Shown here: positions 52,401 to 63,483 of the stretch, piece after piece
How positions within the stretch are numbered: the first letter of the stretch is position 1
Layout of the letters: each line of letters opens with the position of its first letter
Origin: Sternotherus odoratus
Lineage: Eukaryota; Chordata; Testudines; Kinosternidae
Reading direction: 5' to 3'
NCBI GenBank assembly: GCA_032164245.1
Contig: JAVMKO010000002.1
Location: forward strand, 58,189,840-58,253,839
Length of the DNA: 64,000 nucleotides
Made by a program: the position numbers and the translations under genes
Notes under the pieces: generated by a model
Told to the model about the DNA's origin: nothing
The model's database searches: none
What the model saw: the letters and a program-made list of their open reading frames with translations, nothing else

Positions 52401-55400
52401 TGATCAGCACTTGCTCTAACAGGCCATGTGGCCTGCTTTGGCACTGAGGCCCTTGTCAAATTGGAGGTCACCCTTGAGTTCTGAGAGACCTGCCACTTTG
52501 TTTCCTGGAGCTGGCGACTTGTCCAAACAGATGGAGTTGTTCCCTGTCTAGTGCCTTGAGAAGAAGGTCACATAAGACCATCTGAAGCCACTTCAGGTCA
52601 CATGGGGACTTGTCTCCTTCCTCCAGAAGGAGCACGGATCAGCATGGGTTGAATGCCAGTGCATGGGACAGAACAGGTCCTGTCAACCGCTCCCCGACTG
52701 CTCTTGTGCAAGGAAGTCAAAGACACCATCTTGTTGACTCTGGTTCCAGCCCTGGGGCATCCACTGAGTCCAGGACCAACAAGGGCAATGCTGGCACTGG
52801 GTGTTTGTGTCAGCGGCATATCAGGCAGCAAGAGACTTCTAACTTTCTGTCCCAACCTTGCCCTTGGTCCAGGCTGCATCCTTTATAGCTCCAATGGCTG
52901 GGTGGGCTGCTGACCCTGTCTGTCTGCACCATACCCTGCTGTTTCCCTTTCACCGCCAGTGGAAGTGGGGCTGGCCAGGGACCTCCCTGGCACCAGGACC
53001 ATCTTTGGCACCACTGCAACTGGTGCTCCCATTGTTACAATGGTGGCAGTCACCACCCTCAACTTTGGCACCATCAGTTACCTCACTACCACTGCCAACT
53101 TTGGGATCAACACCGCTTTTGGCACCGGAAATAATGGATACATGCTGCCAATACCGTTTCCACTGTCAGCCAAGCTCTCCCTCTTTAGTCTGGGTTATAC
53201 ACAAGTTGGACTTGTTGCTTGCAGCCTCGGCTGGCTCCAGGTTCTTCAGCATCCAGGTTGGGGGGGATCCTCCTTTCACTTTCCACTGTCTGACCCTCTT
53301 CGGGGGGTGTTCATGGAACGCTATGGGTACCAGGATCTCACTGTTGGGACGACAGCCCCCGGCCTGGTGCCTACAGGCAATCAATGCCTTATATGTACCA
53401 GTGACTTCCATGGAATCTGTAGGACAATTCTCAGTCATGGAGATCCCATCTACAGCTCACTTGAAAGTGAGATCACCAATCAGGTCTGTGGAGGTGACTG
53501 TCGATCTGTCACAGGCCCAGGCACTGGTGATCTTTCCCCTGAAAGAGCCTCCAGAGTTGTCCCATCTAGGTCCATCAGACCTGGGGCAGGATCCAGCTCT
53601 GGCACAATTAGCTGCTTCGTCCTCATCTTTGGACAATTCCTCTCCTTAAGATTCTGAAAAGGGCTTTTTCATCCTCCGGGCTGACAGCTGGTTCCTCTGT
53701 GGGACCTTAACACAGTCCTAGCAGCTTTAATGTGACCTCCATTTGAACCTCCAGCATTTTGTCCCTTTCCGCTGTTGTGGAAAGCGGAGTAATAACATCT
53801 GCAAGATGAGTATGAGAGTTGCAGGTTCTGATGGCAGAGCTTCCTTATACACAATTGTCTGAAGTCAAAGTGATTTTTATGACCACACGCAAAATTTTTA
53901 ATTAAAGTGGTGTCTCTCTCATTTGAACCAGGCAGTATATTTACCTCCGTTATTTCCTAAGCCACATTCATCTTATTAGATGTCAAGAGATGCCTAGCCT
54001 TCAATCTGGACAGGACCAAGCAGTTTCATGCTTTGCCTTGCCTGTTTGTCATATACAGATCATATGAAGAAGCAAACAGTTTCTTCACAGACTATTTCTA
54101 AATGGATAAGATCCTGTACTAAGACTGCATTTGAAACCGCTTCAGCTATGCTTCCTCAACAGGTACAAGCTCATTCTAAGAGAGCACAAGCTGAGTCAAT
54201 AGTGTTCCCAAGTGACATCTCAATATTGGACATATGCAGGGCTGTAGTATGGTTGTCCATACATACGTTTATGAACCATTATGTTATCACCACATCTTCC
54301 AGGATGGATGCAGGTTTTGGTAGGAAGGTCTTGAAATCCTTGTTTAGGTAGACTGAGCCCAGACTCCCAGGGTTCTGCCTGTGAGTTGCAGTGAAATACA
54401 TAGCTGCATCTACTCAAAGAAGAAGAGAGGGAATCTAGAGGGGGGAGGGATAGCTCAGTGGTTTGAGCATTGGCCTGCTAAACCCAGGGTTGTGAGTTCA
54501 ATCCTTGAGGGGGCCATTTAGGGATATGGGGCAAAAAATCTGTCAGGGGACAGTACTCAATCCTGCTAGTGTAGGCAGGGGACTGGACTCGATGACCTTC
54601 AAGGTCTTTCCATTTCTAGGAGATTGGTATATCTCCATTTATATTTATTTATTTATAAATGGCTACCTTCTGTAACTGTGGTTCTTCAAGATGTGATGCA
54701 GATGTGATTTCCATGACCCACCCTCCGTGCCCTCAGCATCAGAGGCTAGTCTCTGGGCATTTGATGCAAAGAAACAGAGAGGTCGGAGCGGTGCCACTTC
54801 ATATAGCCAAGGGAGGAGCTATGGCCATGAGGCACAAAGTAGCTCTATGGGTACTGCTAGGCAAAATTCTCTGGGCATGCACACACTTAAGTGGAATACA
54901 TGTCTGCATCACATCTCAAAGTATCACAGTTACAGTAAGTAACCATTTTGTATACATGTTGGCCACTTTATTTTTGGACCCAGAAGTTTGCCTACTTTTA
55001 TCTGAATGTGGAGGTAAAGAAGCTTCAAGGACAAAGTCTTCAGTCTAGTTTAGTGGCCTGGACCTTAAATGCAAAACTGGATATTCTATCAGGTCACTCT
55101 AACAGTCAGAGATTTCTCATAGTAAATAAAAACCTCATTGACTGATAGATTTGAACCCACTTTACACTCTTTCCTCTCTATTCTAGAGGAATAATTTTAA
55201 TTTGGCCATTTCTAGCAACCCAGAAAGCCATGGGTGAAAGTAGCCCAATGTTACAACTACTGTTGTTTAGCATTATGTAATGCCTTTACTGGGCAAAGCA
55301 CATAAAGATCTTATGGATTAAAAAGCTTTCTGCAGTTGCCAGAACCCCATTTTGTACGGTACTACTAAAAGTGGCCATAATCATTCTCCTAGAAAGACCT

Positions 55401-56205
55401 TGCACTAATTAACATTTATTTCTACTCCTTATGAACAATTTCCTTTTTTTTGTTTTTCAAGGTTTTAAATCACAAAATCAGGAGTAAGGGGAGTTAACAG
55501 GAGAGCATCTTCCATCTACATCACGTAGTAGGGACCCTGTGGTAAGTAGGTCTAAGCTACGTTTGAGTCACGCTATTCACATAACTCAAATTGTGTAGCT
55601 TAGATTGACTTTTCCCGTTAGTACAGACAAGGCCGTAGAACATAAACTTTTTTGATGGTTGGACTGGACTGTTCTGTATTGTACAACATCAAGCACGTGA
55701 ATGGTGCTTTAGTAACAAGGAAATTGTTACCATGATGTGTGTGCAGCCTAGAGCAGTGCTAATAAAAAAATTACATACCTTTTTAATTTAAAGTGCCATC
55801 TTGCCTCCCTCCACCCCTCCGCCACACACACCCAACTGATGCTGGTCTATAGAACTCTTTTTACGTCCTTAATTATTTCAATGGAAAACCCCCAAGAATT
55901 GGAGCTGAAAACTGCACCCAGAATTGCAACATAGCTATCTTTTCCCTAATATTCTAGACTTGTATTATTACCCCAAGTGTTGTGCTGTTTATGTTGTCCT
56001 GATCACTGGCCATCACTCACCCCTGCAGGTTTGAGTTGAGACACCGAAAGACATACCATGAGCAGCTACAACAACAGCACCAACAAAAGCAGCAGGCATT
56101 GGAAGCTCGATTCTCAATGCCATGCTGTGCCTGTGTGGAACTCGGTGTCTCTTGGGCCACAGACATCTGCCGTTTGCGCATTTCCATCCGCTCCGATCCC
56201 ATGGG
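43252..56205 (-). CDS. RGS20: RGS20 (RGSZ1), regulator of G-protein signalling, four 3' coding exons
   Basis: Minus-strand exons 56057-56205, 47086-47172, 45081-45315 and 43252-43440 join in frame. From the ATG at 56202-56200 they give about 218 residues and a stop, close to the short RGSZ1 isoform. The order is a short N terminus, a cysteine string (CCFCWCCCCSCSC) that is palmitoylated and membrane-targeting in the Rz subfamily, a variable linker, then an approximately 120-residue RGS box. The product accelerates GTP hydrolysis by Galpha-z and Galpha-i at membranes. The exon at 56205 opens with a splice acceptor, so longer isoforms with upstream exons to the right are expected but I did not identify them. 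Mutations that would break the frame were not seen. RGS17 and RGS19 are paralogues. The assignment to RGS20 rests on close match plus linkage to TCEA1. Confidence 0.94.
43441..45080. other. RGS20 last intron
   Basis: AT-rich, with no recognisable repeat or exon. Confidence 0.5.
45081..45315 (-). CDS. RGS20: RGS20 exon: first part of RGS box
   Basis: A 235-bp exon after CATTCAAG (45316), with donor GTGTGT at 45080. It encodes PTPTLEEVNAWAQSFDKLM, then the RGS-box helices with NAFREFLRTEFSEENMLFW and ACEELKQESNK, ending at SPKE. The SEEN and EELK blocks are Galpha-contacting parts of the box in this family. The apparent open frame continuing leftward to 45051 is intronic. Confidence 0.96.
45807..46790. 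mobile_element. hAT element of family 'CAGGGATC', interrupted
   Basis: CAGGGATCGGCAACCTTGGC and GCCAAGGTTGCCGATCCCTG are near-perfect terminal repeats. AGTTAATT / AGTTAATG (45799-45806, 46791-46798) are the 8-bp duplication with one mismatch. It is the same family as 23270-23526. A Harbinger-like element splits it. Confidence 0.92.
46038..46742. mobile_element. Harbinger-like element nested in the hAT copy
   Basis: GGGTATGGCTAGACTG and CAGTCTAACCATACCC, flanked by TAA at 46035-46037 and 46743-46745. TAGCGCTA-type motifs recur inside, as in 9545-11441. No transposase. Confidence 0.85.
46799..47085. other. RGS20 intron
   Basis: Nothing identified apart from the U12-like donor at its right edge (minus strand, 47085 downward). 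Confidence 0.5.
47086..47172 (-). CDS. RGS20: RGS20 exon: linker between cysteine string and RGS box
   Basis: An 87-bp exon after CTTTGCAG (47173), read leftward. It encodes LTVRNQEEERARTTSHELR and a short divergent segment ending in Glu-Glu, with Ser completed by the next exon. The donor is GTATCCTTTC, a perfect match to the U12 GT-AG donor consensus. Confidence 0.9.
47173..49589. other. RGS20 intron with weak MIR-like sequence
   Basis: 47690-47945 loosely resembles a MIR-type tail (CTGTAAAGCACTTTTGGATT). A G-run lies at about 48501-48520. Nothing else was seen. Confidence 0.4.
49598..50639. mobile_element. hAT element with purine minisatellite interior
   Basis: TAGGCTGACCATATTTCC and AACGTATGGTCAGTCTA are terminal inverted repeats. 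GTTAGTCG flanks exactly (49590-49597, 50640-50647). From about 49730 to 50470 the plus strand is almost pure GGA/GAGA repeat, including two copies of GGATGGAGGGAGTGAGAGG about 190 bp apart. Long frames here are artefacts. Confidence 0.88.
50695..51545. mobile_element. Harbinger-like TIR element
   Basis: GTCTACACTGGCAAGTTACTG on the left is inverted to ACTTGCCACTGTAGATATACC on the right, with further subterminal matches (GGTGTAACT). The interior has an A-run (about 50816-50835) and GA/GT microsatellite (50993-51032). Exact ends are uncertain. Confidence 0.65.
52610..53657 (+). pseudogene. Gag remnant of DIRS B
   Basis: Overlapping broken frames (263 and 232 codons at 52858-53657). Like the intact gag it is rich in repeated TGGCACC-type motifs (for example CTTTGGCACC). 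No intact gag frame remains. Confidence 0.55.
54028..54351 (+). pseudogene. Tyrosine recombinase remnant of DIRS B
   Basis: SKWIRSCTKTAFETASAM, then AHSKRAQAESIVF and DICRAVVWLSIHTFMNHYVI, correspond to the C-terminal catalytic block of the intact recombinase. HxxR, Trp and the nucleophilic Tyr are still readable. The N-terminal part is lost. Confidence 0.85.
54441..54650 (+). mobile_element. Cry-type turtle SINE (tRNA-derived)
   Basis: The tRNA-like head has an A box in GATAGCTCAGTGGTTTGAGC and a B box in GGTTGTGAGTTCAATCC, then the family body (GGGGGCCATTTAGGGATATG) and an AT-rich tail. It is not a functional tRNA. It was inserted between the two halves of the DIRS B internal complementary region. 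This family is the best single clue to a turtle host. Confidence 0.9.
54951..56056. other. RGS20 intron with a MITE fragment
   Basis: 55545-55635 holds a short palindromic fragment (AGGTCTAAGCTACGTTTGAG opposite TGTGTAGCTTAGATTGAC). Otherwise empty. Confidence 0.45.
56057..56205 (-). CDS. RGS20: RGS20 exon with start codon and cysteine string
   Basis: Read leftward, the exon starts after a pyrimidine-rich acceptor ending TTTTTGCAG (56206) and ends before donor GTATGT (56056). The ATG at 56202-56200 begins MGSERMEMRKRQM, as in human RGSZ1. The exon then encodes the cysteine cluster, whose last Cys codon is completed by the next exon (TG|T). The first bases CCC lie before the ATG, so longer isoforms would read through from an upstream exon. 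Confidence 0.93.
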
Positions 56206-59200
56206 CTGCAAAAACCAAAATAAGGGGAAAAAATTAACCTCTGCATAAAAGACTCACCAGGTATCATTAAGGAAAGATTGTCAAAAGAACTCAGAATTTG
56301 ATGTCTCACGCTGTTCTCCTTGGAAGCTGCTGGGAAAATCCGCCACTTTGTTGAGGTTCTGTGACAAGGTGTAAAGGCACTCCAGCATGTAAGGAATTAA
56401 TAGATTCCTCCCTATAACCTGGCTGATTTGGGTGAAAAGTGGAAGTGGGTTTAAAGAAGCTTCTCATGGGGGACGTTTATGTTCTCTCTTCTCTTAGCTA
56501 GCTGTAGCTGGAAAGCTTCCAGTAGTGTTGATAATTTGTTGTGTTTTGAGTTTTGTTTTTGGAAATAAAGCCACCTCTAAGGAAAAAAGGGTGAAATGAC
56601 CTGTAGTTGGGACTTTGATTCTTCCTCCTTTCTTTCCCAAGTTGGTGAATCTGTGCACTGGCTTAGAGGTGTGTAAATGGGAGATGGATTTTTTTTAAGC
56701 ATTTGGGCTCCATCGTGGGTGTTGAAAAATTTAGAAAATCTGTTCCTTGGGCACTTTAAAGGGGAAATGCTAGGATCTGATTGACTGTCATGGGTCTGAC
56801 TCTGCTCCTTTAACATATACTTTATTTCAAGCGAGATTCGGAGTCTTTGTGGTTTGGGGAGGAAACTACTTCCCTGCTGAGGCGATACAGACATGGCCCA
56901 GGCACATTAAAATTTAAGCAGTCTATTCCCATCATAACCATAGACTATATGTGATAGTTCATAGTGGGAACAGCCTGGGATGTCTCTAGATTGCTCTAGG
57001 AAAACTGCTTGGTGTCCTAAGCCTGCAAATGTGTATGTACATGTACAATTTTAAACATGTGACTAGTCCATCTGGAGTCACTGCCATTTCTCATGTAAGT
57101 GTGTAACTTCCTGTGAGGCCCTTCTGTGAGCCTGAACTTATGGTTGGCAGAATTTGGTGGGTGTGCTCCCTGTGAATGACTTGCGGCCCATTAACCTATA
57201 ACCTACATGTTGACTTCGTTACATTGATTAAATATCAAATCCTAAAGGGACAAGTGCACCTTACTTCATTATGATTTTAGATGAATTTTGGATACTTAGC
57301 TATTCTTCCTCCTGTGACAAGTGATACCTTTTGGTATTGTTCATTGTAGGATGCTAAACCTCCTTGAATCCATCAAAATTGCAGAGGAGTTTAAATACCA
57401 TTAACAATGGCAGATTTTGGGGAGTTGTTCATTGTGATTCAATAAGAGGTAAGAGACATTATCTGATGAGCTGGAGAGCATCATGTTAAGATCATCTCTG
57501 TCTATGTGTGTTGACATATATTTATGCAGGACTATGGTGGCAAGGAAGGTGCTCAATCCATATGCCGTAGGCATTGCTACAAAAATTACAAAATCATGTA
57601 TGTAAAAGAGTGCAGGTTATTCCAACTCAATGCAGCATTAATTCATGATCAGTGCTTTTTCTGATTTTCCTTTTACTATTGGTATTATAGAGGTTAGTAT
57701 TCTTTTTGTTTTGGCTAGGATCATCCCCTCATCCAAGGAAAAATGTGTATGTCATGTACAGCAGAAGAGGCACCCATTTTGCAGGATAACATCAGACCAG
57801 CATAGCTGTACTATAATAGGGAGAAAACAAAAAATGATGCCCCATTATGGGTCTGCTCCCTTTGACAACCAAATGACCAAAATCTAAAATGTAAGCAAGA
57901 ACATTACTTCCCAAAATACCAGCTTAGTAATTTTAAAGCATGAAAGAATAAATATGAAAAGGAAAATATATCTGTACATTCTTATTTCTTTATTGCTTAG
58001 ATTTCAATTTCATTACAGGAGAAGGAAATGCTTAATATTTTCAGCTTTCTTCCCGGTACCTATTTTTGAAAAATAAAGCATGTGTGTGCTTATAATAACA
58101 AGTAATTATAAACAAAACATTACAGGAGACAATAGTATATCTGACGTATTCCCAGCTTGTGGTAGGGAGCAAACATTTTCTTATTATCAATTAGAAAAGT
58201 TTAATTTATAATTGGAATCAAATGAGTGCTATTTATATAATTCATCCAGCTTCGTTTAGTAGATGTTTTATGTGGCTTCTGTGCACATAAATACCTCTAA
58301 CCCACTTAACAACCGACTTGATATATGATCTGATTAGGAGAGCTAGTCTTCTGGGTATTTTTTTTTTTTTTTTTTGGTTTTTGTTTGGAGGGAGAAAGAG
58401 GTGGATAAGTCAGTGTACCCCTTCACCCACCTCAAATATCTCCTATTTCTAAGAATCCTTATTTAGATCCATTTTTATATTTATTATTTTATAATTTTAG
58501 ATTAGATTTATTATCCTTTCAGATTGATCTCTTTTGCAAGACATTTTCTTGTGTACTTCAGTCTGAGGGAGGAGCATGTATGCATCTCTGTAGCAAATGC
58601 CTCCCCTTCACCACCCCTGAAATTAGTGTTTTGTTTATAATGTAGCTTGTGAAGTGCTCACTTTAACAAAGGATATTTGGAAGCTGTAGAGCTTTATGAA
58701 TGTAAAACCAGTATTCATTTTATGTGATTTATATCCCAGTTTATAGATTATGAAGGGTTGAGGCAAAAATAAAGTCCCAGTTTGGCATCTCATTTAAACT
58801 CTACGCTTCATTAGCAGATTTACACACTGAAACATTAGGTTCCCCTTTAAATATGAAGTAATTTTCTTACTCTGAGTTCAATTATGATTTTTGTAAATAT
58901 TTCTAAATGACAACACATCTTTTTAAGATGGCACAAAAGTGTTTAAAAAATATGTGGAGACCAAAGGCAGACGTTCCTGCAAGAATGTATCTGTTGGTTT
59001 AAACATTACTAGTCCAAAGCAGTTACTTTTTTTGAGGAAAGTCCAATGAATAGTGCACCTGCAGCTCTTTTGGGAATCAACAGCAGTTGTGTGTATGCAA
59101 ATGATAAGATGATTGGGCCTCTTAATATTTTTACCACCACTTTGGTTTTAGAAATGAATGGAACTGTAGTAAAGCAGGTGGTATTATCCATCACCTTATT

Positions 59201-59325
59201 CACACTTTGGTCACTAAAGCATTCTAAATACACACAGGGAGCAGATCTCTTAAATTAAAGGTGCTGTTTTTCATAGTCACATTTCTGACCAGAACCTCAC
59301 TGTAAAACAAAATGCCTACCCTCTC
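56206..59325. other. Upstream of the first RGS20 exon seen; unassigned
   Basis: AT-rich. No further RGS20 exon, promoter or repeat could be supported. It could be intron of a longer RGS20 isoform. Confidence 0.45.
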
Positions 59326-59329
59326 CATT

Positions 59330-59600
59330 ATCACAATATTTATTATTATTAGATTGTGTTATAATAGTGCTTACAGGCTTAAACTGAGATTGGTCCCCAT
59401 TGTGCTCAGGGCTATACAAACACAGTAAAAGACTGTCATTGTCCCTCAAAGAGCTTACGATCTATGGTCGGGGGAGGGAGGCTGAAGGAGAAACTGAGGC
59501 AGAGAGAGATAATGTGACTTGTCCAAAGTCACACAGCAAGTAAATGGGAGATCTAGGAATAGACTCCAGGGATGAAATCCGTCTCCATTAGTCAATAGAC
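59330..59600. repeat. Ancient SINE/LINE-like interspersed repeat
   Basis: ATTGTGCTCAGGGCTATACAAACACA and AAGTCACACAGCAAGTAAAT-type motifs are typical of old amniote tails. The family is not named with confidence. Confidence 0.5.
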
Positions 59601-60217
59601 ATTTTATAATTTGATTTCAATGGAGCCAGGATTTCACCCTATTTTCTGGACCAGGCTGATTCTGACTACTATCACAGTGACAATCTGACCCTTTTGAGAT
59701 AGAGCAACAGTTATGATTCCAAGCCACATCAACCTCAATGTCTGGATCATATCTGTGTCCATTTGCTGTATTGTTTTCAGAAAAAAGTTGATTTTATATA
59801 GGTTCTCAACTATATCAGTTCCACCAAGTATTGTGTGTAGGAATCTACAAAAGAAAGTCAAACTTTCTATTCTTTGTGTAAATGTCAATATTTGCAATGG
59901 GCCAGAGACACAATCTTATATATGGACAGCTTACATTTTGAAGAACTTGGAGTCTGAATCTGAATGCAGAAGCTCTAGCCTATCTCTAATCTGATTTGGT
60001 AGCATGTTACACCCACTTTGCACTGGAGTAAATGACCACATGAAGTACAAGGCAGAGGAGAGTCAGGTCCTTCATTTCTTCTTCAAACCCCTCGGCTCTG
60101 CTGATTCAGAAGAGCAGGTATCTCACTTTAGGGAGGGGGAAAATGGGTGCCTGTAGGGAGCCTGGGTGGCCTCCCTCTGAGCCAGAAGGGAAAGAATAAT
60201 TTTCTCTGCCTGAGTGG

Positions 60218-60655
60218 GTGGGGTCAGAGCACGACCCCAGGAAGGGGAGGAGTGGGACAGGAAGTACAAAGGGCGGGGCCCATAGCTCAGTCAGGGCAGC
60301 ACTAGATAGGGAGACAGATGCAGACCCGCCGGCTGCTCCCTCCACCCTTGCTGCTGAGCCAGGGGAGGCCCTGGACCCAGGGAACCCTCCTCTACAGGAA
60401 GGACTGGGGTTTCCCGACCTGCCTGCTGCGGAGTATCCCGGGGGACTACCGGAACTCAGCAGGGACCCATGCCTGCCGGAGGCGAACGCTGAGGGAGACC
60501 CGGAGCTGCCAGGAGCAGAGTACCCCGGGGGACCGCCAGAGCCCAGCAGCGCCCCGTGGCTCATGGAAGCGGACACCGAAGGGGAACCGGAGCTTCCCGC
60601 GGCAGACGACTCTGAGTCCTGCTGCTGCCCCCTCACCTGTGAGGGACACCCCTAG
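60218..60655 (+). CDS. Repeat-containing acidic ORF, 145 codons, function unknown
   Basis: The frame contains two copies of a 29-residue repeat (LPAAEYPGGLPELSRDP... and LPGAEYPGGPPEPSSAP...) plus a partial third, rich in Pro, Glu and Ala, and ends CCCPLTCEGHP. It is in a GC-rich island within AT-rich DNA. I do not recognise a protein family. It may be part of an interspersed or tandem repeat rather than a gene. The minus-strand 176-codon frame (60106-60636) is an alternative reading of the same repeat. Confidence 0.25.
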   Translation: MGSEHDPRKGRSGTGSTKGGAHSSVRAALDRETDADPPAAPSTLAAEPGEALDPGNPPLQEGLGFPDLPAAEYPGGLPELSRDPCLPEANAEGDPELPGAEYPGGPPEPSSAPWLMEADTEGEPELPAADDSESCCCPLTCEGHP

Positions 60656-60752
60656 ACTCCTGCCGGCGCTCCCCTGCCTAAGGGGGCGCGCTGTGGACTC
60701 CTGCCGGCGCTCCCCTGCCTGAGGGGGCGTGCTGTGGACTCCTGCCGGCCCA
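60655..60752. repeat. 41-bp tandem repeat
   Basis: Two full copies and a partial third of a unit with CTCCTGCCGGCGCTCCCCTG and GGGGGCG, lying just after the acidic frame. Confidence 0.75.
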
Positions 60753-60994
60753 TCTCCCACCCTTAATTCCCCTGTTCCTGGGAGGTGCGGCCAAGGCCTT
60801 GCAGCAAGGCAGTAGCTCCCCACCGCCCCAGCGACTCGGAGGGCCTACTGACCCTCATACAGTGCCCTATACTCCATCTTCAATGCTCAATAATCAGCCA
60901 TATAAAATGTAAATGTATTTCAGGTCAAATGCTGTTAGCTGTTCAGCTAACTCTGATGGAGCTGTTCTGACTTGCACCATTTGAGAATCTGTGA

Positions 60995-61330
60995 GGGGCT
61001 TGGCTACACTTGCAAGTTAGAGTGCATTAAAATAGCCCCAGGTGCTCTAAGTCCCGATATGCCCACACTGGCAAGGCACATAGAGCACCTGGACTCTGCA
61101 GCTGGAGCACTCCTGGTAATCTACCTCCAGGAAAAGCATAAAGCTTACTGCACCTCGGCTGAAATGCTCGGGCATCAGTGTGAAAGAGGTGTTGCATTAT
61201 GGCACTGTAATTGGTCTCCGGAAACATTCCATAATCCCCTGAAGTCAAGTGGCCACTCTTCTCATTGTTTTGAAATTGACTGTGGAAATGCGGATATGTC
61301 TTTTCAATGGAGAGCTGACCTCAAGTGTCT
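60995..61330. repeat. Harbinger-like MITE, partial
   Basis: GGGGCTTGGCTACACTTGCA resembles the TIR of 9545-11441 and 50695-51545. A matching right end was not found. The 120-codon frame is not convincing. Confidence 0.45.
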
Positions 61331-63390
61331 GTAAATCACATAGTGTGCATACCCAGAACAATCTTTCCTAATTTTGTAACAAGGTATGGTGATATACTGC
61401 TGGGTGAATGTACCTCTATCAAGCTTAGCAGTGGAGGTAAATTTAGCTGTGTTCAGTTACTATTTTATTAAAGAAAGGAACAACAAAATAAATTGAATAT
61501 TTTGGTTATTTTCCACAAGCATAAATTAGGAAATAAAATGTTCAAAGGAATGTCAGTTCAAATATTGTTCTGAGAGATTTTCTTTCCTTGCTGATGCAAC
61601 AATTGTCCTCAATTGCTCTAGCAACATTTCATGTAATTGACCACCTTGATCAATTCTTCTAATTCACATATACCTAAGATGTGGCTGGTAGATTTCCACC
61701 TTTCAAAGACATGACATGACTCCTGATAATTACCACAGGGACTTTACAGGCACGGTAGGGTAGAGAGTTGCTCACACTGCAGTTCATATACAATGGCACT
61801 TGATTAGGTTTTCATCACTGTTATGTCAGGTGAAAGACTGGTCACAGTGAACGCAATGGCAAAATTCCTATTACTTTAATTGAGTGAGGGTTTCACCTCC
61901 TAGATTGAAAATACATGTCTTGTGTGTGTAAGAAAAAGTTACCATCTACCTACAGGAGCAATAAGAGGGAAGCTACCTTGAAGATGACCTGTGAAAGCTG
62001 CTGCCTAAGGACCAACAGTATTATATTCACTATAATTATACAATAATATACAATCATTTCAACCAGGAGATGGGGGTCCTAACTACTTGGCCCAGATTCC
62101 TTTGGCCTTAATGTTCCTCTGGCAATTTGTTGGAAGACTTATCAGTACCCAATGACAGTGTGACTAAATTTAAAAAATAAATGATCACCATTTATCCAGC
62201 CAACGCAGGGGCAATATTATCTTTCCTAGGGCCCCACACCTGCTGTAGGGAAAAACCCTTTAAAGGGAATTTCTCTAAGGTTGGGGAGTCCCTGGTACTG
62301 GTAGCCTGGCTCCAATGGGGATGAGAGGAGACACTGGCATTCCAGAACCAGTACAAAAGCAAAGTGCTGCCACATGGCTGGTCTGCATCAGATCTCTTAA
62401 GATCTATGCAGAACCCATAGGCTCTGGGGACCCACAGCTACTTCCAGAGGAACAATTAAACAGTGTGGGAGTGGCTCAGCACAGAGAATTTCAGTGTTCC
62501 CTCTCTCCCCCATAACCTCACTTTGTTGGCTTCACCAGGGGAATAATGGTCAATGTGACCCAGGCCTATAAAACATAGTTTCTATGATAGAATGCCTGGC
62601 TGGAGGAAGATTTTGAATACAGTCTAAAATTAATGTATATATTTTTTGTGTTCAGATATATTTTCATTACATGTTCCAATAACAAGTTACACATCTATCA
62701 TTTTGAGTCAGTTCATATTTTATTGTTATAAACTAAGATGGTCTAGACAATACGGAAAGTTTGTTTCCTGCTGATAAATCATGCAGTTTTATTATATTTG
62801 TGTATAATGCTGCAGTTGCTAACTAGGGTTGGAGTGAGATAATGTTGATTGGATTATGCAGCTGGTGTGAAACGGTTTAAATTTATCAGCAGATAAGCTA
62901 CTGTATATGATCTTTTAATCAGTGATGAGACTAGCAGTAGGTATTAATTAGGAAGAATTATTCATTTGTGATCCTGTTGCTACAGTACACAGAATCAATG
63001 GCTGTTATTTTGTAAATATAATTTTTCCACAAAGGTATTTTGGGTGAAAAAAATAGTTTGAGTGATGGGCCCAATTCTGCTGTTGCTGAAGTCAGTGGAA
63101 ACTTTGCTACTGACTGCTGGATGGATTGGGCCCTAATACTTATTTTCCAACCTCAGATCTTCTGAACAATGAAAAATTTCAATTAGAAATTGCATTTTGT
63201 GGAACTGTTTGCGTTTGACTAGTTTATGACATTACATACAAGCAGCAAAATATGCAACTTCAACATGATCTAGAGATGAAAGAGGAATGTAGTGGAATAG
63301 AGAATTTATAATGTTTTGCATTGTTCAGAAAGTGTTTCCAATACAGCAGTGTGTGACTCTACCCTGAGAATTTCATACACAACTGTGGTA
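61331..63390. other. Unassigned sequence
   Basis: AT-rich. A short L2/CORE-like palindromic motif (GGGCCCAATTCTGCTG ... GGATTGGGCCC) lies at 63068-63133. Nothing else was supported. Confidence 0.4.
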
Positions 63391-63483
63391 ACAAAGAGTC
63401 CTGTGGCACCTTAAAGACTAACTTGCTTGCATCCAACGAAGTGGGTATTAGCCCACGAAAGCTTATGCTTCAATACTTTAGTT
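63391..63483 (+). mobile_element. Penelope-like tail with inverted 5' extension
   Basis: Starts AACAAAGAGTCCTGTGGCAC (reverse of the tail) and then switches to the opposite orientation (CCAACGAAGTGGGTATTAGC). It is interrupted at 63484 by an hAT element. Confidence 0.5.

Larger units (their letters stand above)
51955..54950 (+). mobile_element. Decayed DIRS element B (no reverse transcriptase seen)
   Basis: Inverted terminal repeats lie at about 51955-52145 and 54760-54950. A degraded gag lies at 52260-53660. A recombinase C-terminal remnant lies at 54040-54350. The internal complementary region is split by a SINE (54389-54424 and 54657-54712). No RT motifs were found between gag and recombinase. 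Confidence 0.8.

Noticed and set aside
54451..54524. Possible tRNA gene
   Set aside because: A and B boxes are present, but the cloverleaf is degenerate and the sequence continues into the SINE body.
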